This document shows, one piece after another, positions 14,446 through 23,754 of a stretch of 37,207 bases of DNA (the first letter of the stretch is position 1; each line of letters starts with the position of its first letter). This DNA comes from Nocardia vaccinii NBRC 15922 (lineage in GTDB: Bacteria; Actinomycetota; Actinomycetes; Mycobacteriales; Mycobacteriaceae), in assembly GCF_001613305.1 (NCBI RefSeq), contig NZ_BDCC01000043.1, positions 1 through 37,207 of the forward strand, given 5' to 3'. The translations under genes and the position numbers were made by a program. The notes below the pieces were generated by a model, which saw only the letters and a program-made list of their open reading frames with translations, searched no databases and was not told where the DNA came from.

Positions 14446-15545
14446 GAGTCGATGCTCCGGCTGCCGCTGGCGGCGAGCTTGTCGTGCTTGGCGGCGATGC
14501 TCGCGAGCAGGTTGCGCCAGGATGTGTCGAAGGATTCGGCGCCCTCCCTTTGCAGCTGGGCGGCCAGCCCCTGGTGGTCGATGCCGACGCCGGAGTACGC
14601 GTCCACAATCTGGGTGGCGTCGGCGCCGTCGGTAGGCATCAGGGCGTCGACGCGACCGTGATCGGCGAACGCGCGGAGAGTCGCCTCGGGCATGGTGTTG
14701 ATCGTGAACGGGGCGGCCAGCGCGTCGATGTACAGCGTGTCGGGCGCGTCGGGGTTCTTGGTCGAGGTGCTGGCCCACAGCAGACGCTGCGGGCGGGCGC
14801 CCTCGTTGGCCAGCCGGGCCCAGCGGCGGGAATCGAGCAGGTCCCGGTAGGCCTGGTAGGCCCGCGTGGCGGCGGCGATGCCGAGGCGGTCACGGAACTC
14901 GCTGGGGACCTTGCCGGCCACGGCGGTATCCCAGCGGCTGACGAAGACCGAGCCCACCGACGTCACGGCGGGGTTCAGCCCGGCCTTGACCCGCCGCTCG
15001 ATGCCCCGCAGGTACGCCTCTGCCGCTGCCAGGTACTGCTCGGCGGAGAACAGCAGCGTCACGTTGATGGGTAGCCCCGCGAAGGTGCATTCCTCGATGG
15101 CGGGCAGTCCCTCGGCGGTGCCGGGGATCTTGATGAACACGTTCGGCCGGCCCGCTCTGGTGTGCAGCGCGGCGGCTTGGGCGATGGTGGCTTCCGTGTC
15201 GTGAGCCAGCAGCGGGGAGACCTCGAGGGAGACCCACCCGTCCACACCGTCGGTGCGCTGGTGGACCGGCACGAACAGGTCGGCGGCCCGCCGCAGGTCA
15301 CCGAGCGCGAGTTCGAAGAACACCTCCTCGTCGGTCGCGCCGGCCGCTTTGCGGGCGGCGATGTCGTCGTCGTAGTCGGCGCCGGCCTCGATGGCCTTGT
15401 CGAAAATCGTCGGGTTGGAGGTGAGCCCGGTGATCGAGTACTCGTCGATGTAGTGCGCGAGCGTGCCGTCATCGAGCATGCCGCGGGTGATGTTGTCCAG
15501 CCACAAGCTCTGGCCCGCCTCGTGCAGTTGCTGGGTGGGTTTCAT
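14442..15545 (-). CDS. tal: Transaldolase
   Basis: This 367-residue enzyme of the non-oxidative pentose phosphate pathway transfers a dihydroxyacetone unit between sedoheptulose-7-phosphate and glyceraldehyde-3-phosphate. The Schiff-base lysine is K139 in NVFIKIPGT. Other family landmarks are WLDNITRGML (15-24), ITGLTSNPTIFDKAI (38-52) and LPINVTLLFS. Length and motifs fit the actinobacterial long transaldolase type. It lies 24 bases after the transketolase and overlaps the next small ORF by four bases. An N-terminal piece of a second transaldolase is at 10118-10320. Confidence 0.95.
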   Translation of the reverse strand: MKPTQQLHEAGQSLWLDNITRGMLDDGTLAHYIDEYSITGLTSNPTIFDKAIEAGADYDDDIAARKAAGATDEEVFFELALGDLRRAADLFVPVHQRTDGVDGWVSLEVSPLLAHDTEATIAQAAALHTRAGRPNVFIKIPGTAEGLPAIEECTFAGLPINVTLLFSAEQYLAAAEAYLRGIERRVKAGLNPAVTSVGSVFVSRWDTAVAGKVPSEFRDRLGIAAATRAYQAYRDLLDSRRWARLANEGARPQRLLWASTSTKNPDAPDTLYIDALAAPFTINTMPEATLRAFADHGRVDALMPTDGADATQIVDAYSGVGIDHQGLAAQLQREGAESFDTSWRNLLASIAAKHDKLAASGSRSIDS

Positions 15546-15569
15546 GGGTGTCTCCCGGTGTGGGTGGGG

Positions 15570-17438
15570 TCATGGCGCGACCAGCCGGCGTGCGGCGGTG
15601 GCGATGTAGATCGCGGAGATGCCGGCGGCGTCGAGCAGTTGCGCGGGTGTGCCGGAGCCGGGCAGTCCCCGCACCGCGAGGTGCGCGACACGCAGCGGCG
15701 GCACTTCGGCGCCGGCCAGCGACTGCAGCACGGCGCCGCCGAGCCCGCCCTCGGGGTAGTGGTCCTCGGCCACCACCAGGCGGCTGCCGGTCACCAGGCA
15801 GGCGTCCACCAGGGCCTCGTGGTCGATGGGTTTGACCGAGTAGGCGTCGATCACCCGCGCGGGGATGCCTACGGCGGCGAGTTCGTCTGCGGCGGTGAGG
15901 CATTCGTGCACGGTGACACCGGCGCCGATCAGGGCGACCTGATCGTCGGGCCCGGCCCGCAGGACCTTCGATCCGCCGACCGGGAACTGCTCGGCGGGCG
16001 GGTAGAGCACCGGGTAGGCGCCGCGGGTGGTGCGTAGGTAGACGATGCCTGCGGTGTCGGCCATGGTTGCGACGAGCTTGGTGGTGCAGGTGGCGTCGGC
16101 GGGGTAGAGCACGACCGAGCCGTGCACCGCGCGCAGCGCGGCCAGGTCCTCCAACGCCATCTGCGACGGACCGTCCGGACCGATCTCCACCCCGGCATGC
16201 GAACCGACCAGGCGGATGTTCACCTGCGAGATGCCGGCCATCCGGATGAAGTCGTAGGCACGGGCAAAGAACACCGCGAAGGTGGCGGCGAACGCGACGT
16301 AGCCGCGCACGGCGAGCCCGACCGCGGTCGCCACCAACTGCTGTTCGGCGATGAACATCTCGAAATAGCGGTCTGGACAGACCTTTTGGAAATCGTCGGC
16401 GTGGGTGGAGTTGCCGACCTCGCCGTCGAGGACGACGACCTCGGGGCGGACGGCGAGAGCGGCGATGGCGGCGCCGAACGCGACCCGGGTCGCCACCATC
16501 TCGCCCAGTTCGTAGGTGGGCAGGGTGATCGGGGCGGCCGGGTCGGCCGTGGTGGCCGATGTCGCGGCGGCTGGAGGATGGGACGTGATGTGCAGGTTGC
16601 TGGGGCCGCCGAGTGCGGCGATGGCGCGTTCGGCCATGTCGGGGGGCAGGGCCTTGCCGTGCCACCCGTCGCGGTCTTCGATCTCGGGCACGCCCTTGGC
16701 TTTGATGGTGCGGGCCAGCAGCACCGCCGGCTGGTCCCCGCCGGCGCGGGCCTGGGTGAGTGCCCGGTCGATGTCGGCCAGGTCGTGTCCGTCGACGATC
16801 AGGGGCCGGCACCCGAACGCCTGGACGCGGGCGGCGTAGCGGTCCAGGTCCCACTCCAGTTCGGTGGGTCCGCGCTGGCCGAGCCGGTTGATGTCGATGA
16901 TGGCGGTGAGGTTGCCGAGCCGGTAGTAGCCGGCCTTGTCCAGGGCCTCCCACATGGAGCCTTCCGCGGTTTCGCTGTCCCCGCACAGCACCCACACGTG
17001 ATAGGGCAGCTTGTCCAGGTGCTTCCCTGCCAGACACACCCCGACCGCGTCGGGCAAGCCCTGACCGAGCGAGCCGGTCGCGACGTCCACCCAGGGCAGT
17101 ATCGGGGTGGGGTGGCCCTGCAGCCGGGAGCCGAGCTGCCGGTAGGTTTTGATCAGCTCGTTCTCGTCCACGACGCCGGCGGCGCGGAACATCGAGTACA
17201 ACAGCGGGGACGCGTGCCCCTTGGAGAAGATCAGGTGATCGTTGGCCGGCAGGTCGGGGCGGTGCCAGTCGTAATGCAGGTGCCCGACCATCAGCACGGC
17301 CATCAGGTCCGCGGCCGACAGCGACGAGGTGGGGTGCCCGGAGCCGGCGGGGGTGCTGCAGCGGATCGAGTCCACCCGCAACTGGGCGGCCAGCTGCTCG
17401 GCGAGCTCGATCTGTGCGGCGGTCATCGACGTGGTCAT
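15570..17438 (-). CDS. tkt: Transketolase
   Basis: This 622-residue thiamine-diphosphate enzyme exchanges two-carbon units in the pentose phosphate pathway. GSGHP (33-36 region) and FSKGHASPLLY provide active-site histidines. The TPP/metal motif begins at GDSETAEGSMWEAL (153 onward) and ends in IIDINRLGQ, and the pyrimidine-domain glutamate is expected in FIAEQQLVATAVG. At about 620 residues it resembles the shorter, vertebrate-like transketolases rather than the 660-700-residue housekeeping Tkt of most actinobacteria, so it is probably a second, accessory enzyme. Its ATG overlaps the upstream reductase stop by four bases. Confidence 0.93.
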   Translation of the reverse strand: MTTSMTAAQIELAEQLAAQLRVDSIRCSTPAGSGHPTSSLSAADLMAVLMVGHLHYDWHRPDLPANDHLIFSKGHASPLLYSMFRAAGVVDENELIKTYRQLGSRLQGHPTPILPWVDVATGSLGQGLPDAVGVCLAGKHLDKLPYHVWVLCGDSETAEGSMWEALDKAGYYRLGNLTAIIDINRLGQRGPTELEWDLDRYAARVQAFGCRPLIVDGHDLADIDRALTQARAGGDQPAVLLARTIKAKGVPEIEDRDGWHGKALPPDMAERAIAALGGPSNLHITSHPPAAATSATTADPAAPITLPTYELGEMVATRVAFGAAIAALAVRPEVVVLDGEVGNSTHADDFQKVCPDRYFEMFIAEQQLVATAVGLAVRGYVAFAATFAVFFARAYDFIRMAGISQVNIRLVGSHAGVEIGPDGPSQMALEDLAALRAVHGSVVLYPADATCTTKLVATMADTAGIVYLRTTRGAYPVLYPPAEQFPVGGSKVLRAGPDDQVALIGAGVTVHECLTAADELAAVGIPARVIDAYSVKPIDHEALVDACLVTGSRLVVAEDHYPEGGLGGAVLQSLAGAEVPPLRVAHLAVRGLPGSGTPAQLLDAAGISAIYIATAARRLVAP

Positions 17439-18688
17439 GACCGCGCCACCGGTACCGTGGTCACCTCGGCCAGCGGTACGGCGGGGTCGGCCAGCTTGTC
17501 ACGATCCACGGGCCGACCGGCACGGACCAGGGCCGCGATCGTGTCGGTGACGTCCCAGACATTGACATTCATCCCTGCCCGCACCCGCCCGTCACGCAGC
17601 CAAAACGCAACGTACTCCCCCTTTTTCACATCGCCGCGGAAAACGACCTCGTCGTAGTCGCCATTGGCGACGTAGCCGGAGTACTCCATACCCATCTCGT
17701 ACTGGTCGGAGTAGAAGTACGGCACGCGATCATAGACCGCGTCACGGCCCAGCATGGTGGCCGCGGCCACCACCGGCTGGTTGAGCGCCGCGGACCAGTG
17801 CTCCAGGCGCAGATGCGTCCCCAGGTGCGGATAGTAGGCGTTGGCGACGTCCCCGGCCGCGACCACGTCGGGGTCGCTGGTGGCCAGGCGTTCGTCGACG
17901 ACGATGCCGTTGTCGACACGCAGGCCGGCCGCCTCGGCCAGTTCGGTGTCGGGAGTGATGCCCACCCCGACCACAACCGCGTCGGCCGCGATGACGCTGC
18001 CGTCCCCCAGGCGGACGCCGCTGGCTCGACCACCATCGCCGGTGATCTCGGCGACCGTGACACCCAGGCGCAGGGCGACGCCGTGTGCCCGGTGCAGATC
18101 GGCGTAGATCTCGGCGATCTCTCGGCCCAGGACGCGCAGCAACGGCAGCTCGCCCCTCTCGATCACGGTGACCTCGCAGCCGGCCGCGCGCGCCGCCGCG
18201 GCGGTTTCCAGCCCGATCCAGCCGGCCCCGATGATCGCCACCCGACCGGCGGTGGCGAACGCCGCCTTGATGGCCTCACACTGCTCGAGCCGCCGCAGGT
18301 AGAACACGCCCTCGAACTCGGCGCCGGGCACGCTCAGCCGCCGGGCGACCGACCCGGTGCACAGCAGCAGCTTGTCATAGCCGATCCGCTCGCCATCGGC
18401 GACGCTGACATGGTGAGCGGCGAGGTCGAGCCCGGTTGCCCGGGTGTCCAGCCGGAGCGCAACGTCGTGCTCGGCGTACCAGGTTTCGGGGTGGACGTAG
18501 ATCTTGTCCTTCTCCGACTTGCCCTGCAGATAGTCCTTCGACAGCGGGGGCCGGTTGTAGGGGCGCTCGCTCTCCTCGCAGAGCAGAACGATCCGACCGG
18601 GAAAGCCTTGCGTGCGTAGCGATTCGGCCGCTGTGGCGCCGGTCAGGCCGCCGCCCACGATGACGAATGTTTGCTGTTCGGTGCTCAT
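17435..18688 (-). CDS. FAD-dependent ferredoxin reductase (class I pyridine nucleotide-disulfide family)
   Basis: This encodes 417 residues. The FAD-binding motif VIVGGGLTGATAAE is at the N-terminus, the NAD(P)H motif VAIIGAGWIGLETAAAAR lies near residue 170, and ATSDPDVVAAGDVA is the late FAD motif. This pattern, with RPYNRPPLSKDYL, is that of rhodocoxin/putidaredoxin-type ferredoxin reductases. It would pass electrons between NAD(P)H and a ferredoxin, possibly the island's FdxA. Upstream in-frame extension to 18820 is rejected in favour of the ATG at 18688. It is coupled to tkt by a four-base overlap and follows the molybdopterin enzyme by 26 bases. Confidence 0.9.
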   Translation of the reverse strand: MSTEQQTFVIVGGGLTGATAAESLRTQGFPGRIVLLCEESERPYNRPPLSKDYLQGKSEKDKIYVHPETWYAEHDVALRLDTRATGLDLAAHHVSVADGERIGYDKLLLCTGSVARRLSVPGAEFEGVFYLRRLEQCEAIKAAFATAGRVAIIGAGWIGLETAAAARAAGCEVTVIERGELPLLRVLGREIAEIYADLHRAHGVALRLGVTVAEITGDGGRASGVRLGDGSVIAADAVVVGVGITPDTELAEAAGLRVDNGIVVDERLATSDPDVVAAGDVANAYYPHLGTHLRLEHWSAALNQPVVAAATMLGRDAVYDRVPYFYSDQYEMGMEYSGYVANGDYDEVVFRGDVKKGEYVAFWLRDGRVRAGMNVNVWDVTDTIAALVRAGRPVDRDKLADPAVPLAEVTTVPVARS

Positions 18689-18714
18689 ATCTCGCCCCGT
18701 CCTTGTTTGTGCGT

Positions 18715-20487
18715 TCAGATCGTTTGCCGGTAGCCGAAGAACTCGTGGTCCTCGTTGTAGCCGCCGTAGCCGCCGCCGATATCGGAGAAGCGCGCCACGA
18801 ACTCGATGCCTTGGATCCACTTGACCTGTTTGAAGCCGAGCTGGGACTCGTTGCGCAGCCGCAGCGGCGCGCCGTGGCCGAACGTCAGCGGTTCACCGTT
18901 CATGTCGTAGGCGAGCATCGTGAGGTGGTAGCTCATCTGCTCGATCGGGTGCGCGTCGTAGTAGAGGCCGTTGTCGGGGCCCTCGGCGAGCGAGTAGAAC
19001 ACCACCCACTTCGCTTCCGGCCGCGGTTCGACCAGGTCGAGGATGGTTTGCATCGACACCCCGCCCCACTTGGCGATCCCTGACCAGCCCTGGATGCAGA
19101 AGTGCTGGGTGATCTGCTCATGGTGTGGCAGCGCTCGCAGCTGGGCCAGGCTCAACTCGACAGGCTCTTCGACCAGGCCGGTGATCCGCAGCCTGTAGTC
19201 GGCGAAGCCGCTGTCGAGCAAGGCGGTGTACTCCGCCGAATCGGGATACAGCCCGTTGTGCCAGAAGTAGGGCGAGATGTCCTTTTCCGTGTATTCCCCG
19301 GGCGTCGCGTCCAGGTGTTCGAACAGCCGTTGCGCCGGTCCGATCAGCGCGTACCCGACCCGCTGCACCATCCGGGGGTGACGCAGCGTGACCGGGGTCG
19401 CCGCCACCCAACCCACGACGACCACCACCATCGACGCGGCGAAGATTGCGAAACCCACCCAATCCGTCGCGTCGCGCCCGGCGTAGATGTGGTTGAGATT
19501 GCGCAGCAGACCCGTCATGAACACCAGCGCGACGTGGACGGTGATGAACAACAGGAACCAGACCAGCACCAGGAAATGCAGCGAGCGAGCCAGTTGAATA
19601 CTGAACAGCTTGCTGATCGGCTTGAACCGGGTCGACAGCGCCGGGGACATGCCCAGCCCGGTCAGGAACGCCAGCGGCGCCGCGATGAAGATCGTGATGA
19701 AGTAGGCGATCAACTGCAGGCTGTTGTAGGCGACCCAGCCGTTCTCGACCGGCCACTGCAACGACAGGTACTGGATCAGCATCGACACCGCGTTCGGGAA
19801 CACCGACCAGCTGGTGGGCACCACACGCCGCCACTGCCCGGTCGTGAACAGCAGCACGTAGAAGACCACACCGTTGAGCAGCCACAGGGTGTTCACGCCC
19901 AGATGCCACCAGCGGGCCAGCCCGATCGAATGCCGGATGCCTGGTAACCCGATCTGGCCGGGCAGGCTGATGGAATCCTTCTTCGCCGTCCACAGCGGGT
20001 CGACCGGAACCGGGCGCTGGATGCGGAACCAGTCCCGGCCCGGGGTGCTGTGCCGGGTCCAGTACAGCCGCGGATGATCGCTGAGGATCTGCAGCCCGGA
20101 GCGGATGACGAAGATCAGCAGGAACAGGTTGAAGAAATGCTGCACTCCAACCCAGATCGGCAGTCCGGGATGCTCGACGGCGCTGGCGGGCGCCACGGTG
20201 CCCGGGTTGTCGGCGATGAACTGCTGCACCGAGGTCATGTCCCGCAAGCCCTTTGCCGCGGCGACCGCGACGATCAGGACCACGAATCCGATCGGCAGCA
20301 ACCACAGCAAGTTGAACCACCTGCTCCGGCCGACCCGCAGTCGCGGGGCGATCCCACTGACTTGTGGTACCGAGCCGGCCCAAGTCGCCGGATCGACGAC
20401 GTCGGCGCCCGCGCTCAGCCGCGACCGGAACCCAGGTGGCGCATGGCCGTCGCCGTCGGCGCGCTGGTCGGTACGACGTTCGGTCAT
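18715..20487 (-). CDS. Membrane cytochrome b / molybdopterin oxidoreductase fusion
   Basis: This 590-residue protein has an N-terminal membrane part with about six segments (around 57-77, 113-135, 194-216, 255-280, 303-328, 342-362) and several histidines suited to b-type haem. The C-terminal domain (from about 400) is of the sulfite oxidase/MsrP molybdopterin type, with the likely molybdenum-ligand cysteine C464 in QHFCIQGWSG. No Tat signal is seen, so the orientation of the Mo domain is unclear. It may link the quinone pool to oxidation or reduction of a small substrate, perhaps a sulfoxide or sulfite; this is family-level inference. It sits between zwf and the FAD reductase in one operon. 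Confidence 0.85.
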   Translation of the reverse strand: MTERRTDQRADGDGHAPPGFRSRLSAGADVVDPATWAGSVPQVSGIAPRLRVGRSRWFNLLWLLPIGFVVLIVAVAAAKGLRDMTSVQQFIADNPGTVAPASAVEHPGLPIWVGVQHFFNLFLLIFVIRSGLQILSDHPRLYWTRHSTPGRDWFRIQRPVPVDPLWTAKKDSISLPGQIGLPGIRHSIGLARWWHLGVNTLWLLNGVVFYVLLFTTGQWRRVVPTSWSVFPNAVSMLIQYLSLQWPVENGWVAYNSLQLIAYFITIFIAAPLAFLTGLGMSPALSTRFKPISKLFSIQLARSLHFLVLVWFLLFITVHVALVFMTGLLRNLNHIYAGRDATDWVGFAIFAASMVVVVVGWVAATPVTLRHPRMVQRVGYALIGPAQRLFEHLDATPGEYTEKDISPYFWHNGLYPDSAEYTALLDSGFADYRLRITGLVEEPVELSLAQLRALPHHEQITQHFCIQGWSGIAKWGGVSMQTILDLVEPRPEAKWVVFYSLAEGPDNGLYYDAHPIEQMSYHLTMLAYDMNGEPLTFGHGAPLRLRNESQLGFKQVKWIQGIEFVARFSDIGGGYGGYNEDHEFFGYRQTI

Positions 20488-20615
20488 CAGCGTTCCTCGA
20501 GTGGGGAGGCGGTCAGTCGGTCAGCCAGGCCGGTCGTTCCCAATCGCATGATTGACTCCTCACCTTGTCGAATAACCCTGTGGTGTGCCGGCGGGTGTGT
20601 CCGGCGAAGCCGCCC

Positions 20616-22016
20616 TCAGCTGGGGGCCGCCAGCCAGGCCGGCTGCCACCCCGGATGGCCGCGCAGTAGGTCGTCGGCCTCGATCGGTCCCCACGTGCCG
20701 CCCTGGTAGGGGCGGATCGGCGTGGGGCGGTCGAGCAGTGGTTGCACGATGCGCCAGGTCTGCTCGACGCTGTCCTCGCGGGCGAACAGGTGGCGGTCGC
20801 CGACAATCGCGGCGTGCAGGAGCCGTTCGTAGGGTTCCAGTGGCTCGCCGAGTTCCGTGGTGAACGAGGTGTCCAAGTGCACCGGGCGCCAAGAGTCGCC
20901 GTCGCGTGCGGAGATCTGCACGCGCAGGCCCGCGTCGGGGTCGATCCGCAGCACGATCTGGTTCGCTTCGATCTGCATCGGGTTGTGCAGGAAGGTCAGC
21001 CGTGGGGTGCGGTGCAGGATCAGCCGGACCTCGGTGACTCGGTCCGGGAGCGCTTTGCCGGCACGCAGAAAGATCGGCACCCCGAACCAGCGCCAGTTGT
21101 CGATCTCGAGGCGCAGCGCCACGAACGTCTCGGTGCTCGATTCTTTCACCACCCCGGGCACCTCGGTATACCCGTCGTACTGTCCGCGCACGGCGTGGTT
21201 CGGATCCGCCGCCGGCATCGACCGGAACACCTCGGCCTTTTTGTCACGCAACTCATCGGCGCCGGCACCGGCCGGCGGCTCCATCGCGACCAGCGCCAGC
21301 ACCTGCATCAGGTGGTTCTGCACCACGTCACGCAACGCGCCGACCGAGTCGTAGAACGCGCCACGGTCCTCGACGCCGAAATTCTCGGCCATGGTGATCT
21401 GCACGCTGGACACGCTGCGGCGATCCCAGATCTCCGCGAAGGCGAGATTGGCGAAACGCAGGTACTCCAGTTCGATGACCGGTTCCTTGCCCAGGAAGTG
21501 GTCTACCCGCAGAATCTGCGCCTCGGCGAGGACCCGGTGCAGCCGGGCGTTCAGCTGCCGGGCGGAGTCCAGGTCGTGCCCGAACGGCTTCTCCACCGCG
21601 ACCCGCGCGTGTTCGGCCAAGCCGGCCTTGCCGAGGTGCTCCACGATCGGCCCGAACAAGGCCGGCGGAGTCTCCAGGTAGTAGAGCGGGCGCCAGCGAG
21701 CGGTGACCCGCTCGGCCAACCGCTCGTACAACGTATCGTCGTCCACGTCACCGTGCAGGTAGGACAGTCGTGCGGCGAGGCGGTCGAACACCGCGTCATC
21801 GACCTGTTCCCCGGCACCCGCGATCGCCTCGCGGGCACGTTCCACCAATTGCTCGACCGGGAGGTCGTCCGCGGCGACACCGATGATCGGGCTGTTGAGC
21901 AGCCGGCGCCGTTCCAACCGGTACAGCGCGCGAAACGTCATCTTGTGCGCCAGATCCCCGGTGATCCCGAAGATCACCAGCAAATCCGCCACCCCACCAT
22001 GATTGTCAGAGGTCAT
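20616..22016 (-). CDS. zwf: Glucose-6-phosphate dehydrogenase
   Basis: This 466-residue enzyme oxidises glucose-6-phosphate to 6-phosphogluconolactone with production of NAD(P)H. The dinucleotide motif is FGITGDLAHKM (16-26, for the usual GASGDLAK). EKPFG is at 142-146, and the substrate/active-site motif RVDHFLGKE at 170-178. It is slightly shorter than housekeeping actinobacterial Zwf (about 510) and has no opcA partner nearby. It is the first large gene of the minus-strand operon zwf, Mo-oxidoreductase, reductase, tkt, tal. A small ORF overlaps its start. 20488-20615 is a gap without a recognised feature. Confidence 0.94.
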   Translation of the reverse strand: MTSDNHGGVADLLVIFGITGDLAHKMTFRALYRLERRRLLNSPIIGVAADDLPVEQLVERAREAIAGAGEQVDDAVFDRLAARLSYLHGDVDDDTLYERLAERVTARWRPLYYLETPPALFGPIVEHLGKAGLAEHARVAVEKPFGHDLDSARQLNARLHRVLAEAQILRVDHFLGKEPVIELEYLRFANLAFAEIWDRRSVSSVQITMAENFGVEDRGAFYDSVGALRDVVQNHLMQVLALVAMEPPAGAGADELRDKKAEVFRSMPAADPNHAVRGQYDGYTEVPGVVKESSTETFVALRLEIDNWRWFGVPIFLRAGKALPDRVTEVRLILHRTPRLTFLHNPMQIEANQIVLRIDPDAGLRVQISARDGDSWRPVHLDTSFTTELGEPLEPYERLLHAAIVGDRHLFAREDSVEQTWRIVQPLLDRPTPIRPYQGGTWGPIEADDLLRGHPGWQPAWLAAPS

Positions 22017-22221
22017 CGCTCACCCCGGCGCGGTGTGCAATCTCGGTGCCCTCGGCCAGCCGCCGCTGGTGGTGGTGTAAACGCATAACGTCGTCACCTC
22101 GATTCCTGCAAGCACACGGCCGACACAGCGGCCCCGGGTTCAGGGCGCCGGAGATCGTGACGAGATGCCGTGGTCGTGACCCGGCCTGTTCGTTGCCGCA
22201 CAGAGGATCGTCTGGAGTCAT
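22006..22221 (-). CDS. Possible small cysteine-containing protein upstream of zwf
   Basis: This encodes 71 residues from ATG 22219-22221 (a second start at 22251 is possible), and the stop lies 11 bases inside zwf. It contains DPLCGNEQAG, SGALNPGPLCRPC and LHHHQRRLAEGTEIAHR, which look like a degenerate zinc-ribbon followed by a helix. No good ribosome site is seen. It may be translated ahead of zwf by coupling, or be decayed. Family not recognised. Confidence 0.35.
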   Translation of the reverse strand: MTPDDPLCGNEQAGSRPRHLVTISGALNPGPLCRPCACRNRGDDVMRLHHHQRRLAEGTEIAHRAGVSDDL

Positions 22222-22477
22222 AGCTTGTCGCGGCACGGAGCGAACGTTCATGGTGATGTCGGCGAGAAGTGGTTACCAACGGGTCCGGCACCGAACTCGT
22301 GCTCGCCACGGTCAGCGGCGAACGACTGACCTCACTGCGGGACCGACTGGCTGTCCCCGCACCACTCAACCTACGCCGAAGCTCCGGCCCTCGTCGAGGT
22401 TCTCCCGCTTACGGAGAGGTGCCCTGTGCTCGCCGATTCGTCCCGAACCACAAACGAACTCGACGGACTCCCTACGA

Positions 22478-22638
22478 TCAGGGCAGTTTGGCAACGGTGA
22501 ACAGCACCGCGGAATCCTCCAACGCTTCCAGACTGTGACGGCCCGCCGGCGCGATCAACAGGTCGCCGCTGCGAGCCTCCCACGAGCTGTCAGCACAGGT
22601 CAACCGGACCCGGCCGGACAAGACCAGCATCGTGGCCT
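22478..22638 (-). pseudogene. C-terminal fragment of a second small cupin
   Basis: The minus-strand reading gives RVRLTCADSSWEARSGDLL followed by RHSLEALEDSAVLFTVAK. It is clearly similar to the last 50 residues of the cupin at 9740-10066, including the second cupin motif and the RHSLEALEDSAVL block. The N-terminal half is absent and the upstream DNA is unrelated. The stretch 22222-22477 holds nothing else I can support. Confidence 0.85.
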
Positions 22639-22689
22639 ACCCGGTGGGGTCTGATCCCCGGCTGGTCGATGACCACCGAAATTCGGGGC

Positions 22690-22778
22690 CCGTGCTGGGT
22701 TACGACTCGCACCGACAGCGACAAGCCGATCAGGGCCGAGATCACGACGACGACCATAACGGCGATAACGATGGACAT
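22690..22778 (-). pseudogene. Possible slipin (SPFH) N-terminal remnant
   Basis: From ATG 22776-22778 the reading starts with a single membrane helix (IVIAVMVVVVISALIGLSL) and SVRVVTQH. That is how slipin/stomatin proteins begin before their SPFH domain. Similarity stops there and the reading runs into the cupin fragment. No SPFH domain follows. The stretch 22779-23008 holds no other recognisable gene. Confidence 0.35.
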
Positions 22779-23008
22779 GGCGCGTTCTCGAAAGAGGCGG
22801 GTCACGGCAGCGGAGAAGGTCCGCGCGCCCAGTTGTGGGCGAGTGTCGCGGCCATTCTGGTTCCGAATACCGAAACGGTACTCAACACGACACGGTTCGG
22901 CGGACATCGGAATTCGGCTGCAAACAGCACACCGAGCGCGCAAACTGCACAGATGTGCCGCAGATCGCTGGACGCCTCGATTGCTCGCGCGTGCAGATCG
23001 GTGCTGCC

Positions 23009-23754
23009 GTGACGCTGGGCCTGCCGGACGGGACCCGGGCGTGTCTGTTCGATCTCGACGGCGTGCTCACCGACACCGCCCGGGTGCATGCCGCGGCGTG
23101 GAAGGAAATGTTCGACGCCTACCTGCGAGCCCGGGCAGCGCGAGAGCACTCGCCGTTCGTGGCGTTCGACCCGGTCGCCGACTACGACGCCTATGTCGAC
23201 GGCAAACCCCGGGCCGACGGCACCCGCGCGTTCCTGACCTCTCGTGGGATCGACCTACCCGAGGGAGACCCGAACGACCCGCCGGACGACGAGACGGTGA
23301 GAGGCTTGGGGAACCGCAAGAACGAGATCGTGCTGCGCAGGATTCGCCACGACGGGTGCAGGCATATCCGGGGTCGGTGGCCTATGTGGAAGCGGTGCGT
23401 GCGGCCGGGCTGCGGCGGGCAGTGGTGTCGTCGAGCATGAACTGTCGCGACGTACTGGCGGCCGCGCACATCGAAGACCTGTTCGATCAGCGTATCGACG
23501 GGGTCACCGCGCAGCGGGAGAAGTTGGCGGGCAAACCGGCGCCGGACATGTTCCTCGCCGCCGCGCGTGCGCTCGGGGTCGCACCGGATGCCGCGGCCGT
23601 GTTCGAAGACGCCCTCGCCGGTGTCGCCGCCGGGCGCGCCGGCGGGTTCGGCTACGTGGTCGGCGTCGACCGTGTCGGTCAGGCCACGGAACTGATCGCA
23701 CACGGTGCCGACATCGTCGTCACCGACCTGGCAGAGTTGACGAGACGCCGATGA
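23009..23754 (+). pseudogene. Beta-phosphoglucomutase-like HAD hydrolase, frameshifted
   Basis: This HAD-superfamily gene has motif I in LFDLDGVLTDTARVHAAAW (first Asp nucleophile, second acid/base), motif II in VVSSSMNCRDVL, the conserved lysine in LAGKPAPDMFL, and motif IV in AAVFEDALAGV. This set is typical of beta-phosphoglucomutase, which turns beta-glucose-1-phosphate into glucose-6-phosphate. The 5' part (GTG 23009 to GNRKNEIVLRRIRHDG) and 3' part (VQAYPGSVAYVEAVRAAG to stop 23754) are in different frames. One G seems lost in the GGG at 23354-23356. Its stop overlaps the GH65 start (ATGA). A domain of the same type precedes GH65 in M. tuberculosis Rv2006. Confidence 0.85.

Noticed and set aside
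15162..19947. Long plus-strand open frames (for example 15162-16037, 16122-17657, 17798-18619, 19102-19947)
   Set aside because: They are antisense to tal, tkt, the reductase and the molybdoenzyme. The proteins are rich in G, H, Q and R as expected for the complement of high-GC genes, and no domain is visible.
22269..22538. Plus-strand ORF beginning VTNGSGTELVLATVSGE
   Set aside because: It overlaps the cupin fragment antisense, has no ribosome site and no recognisable family.
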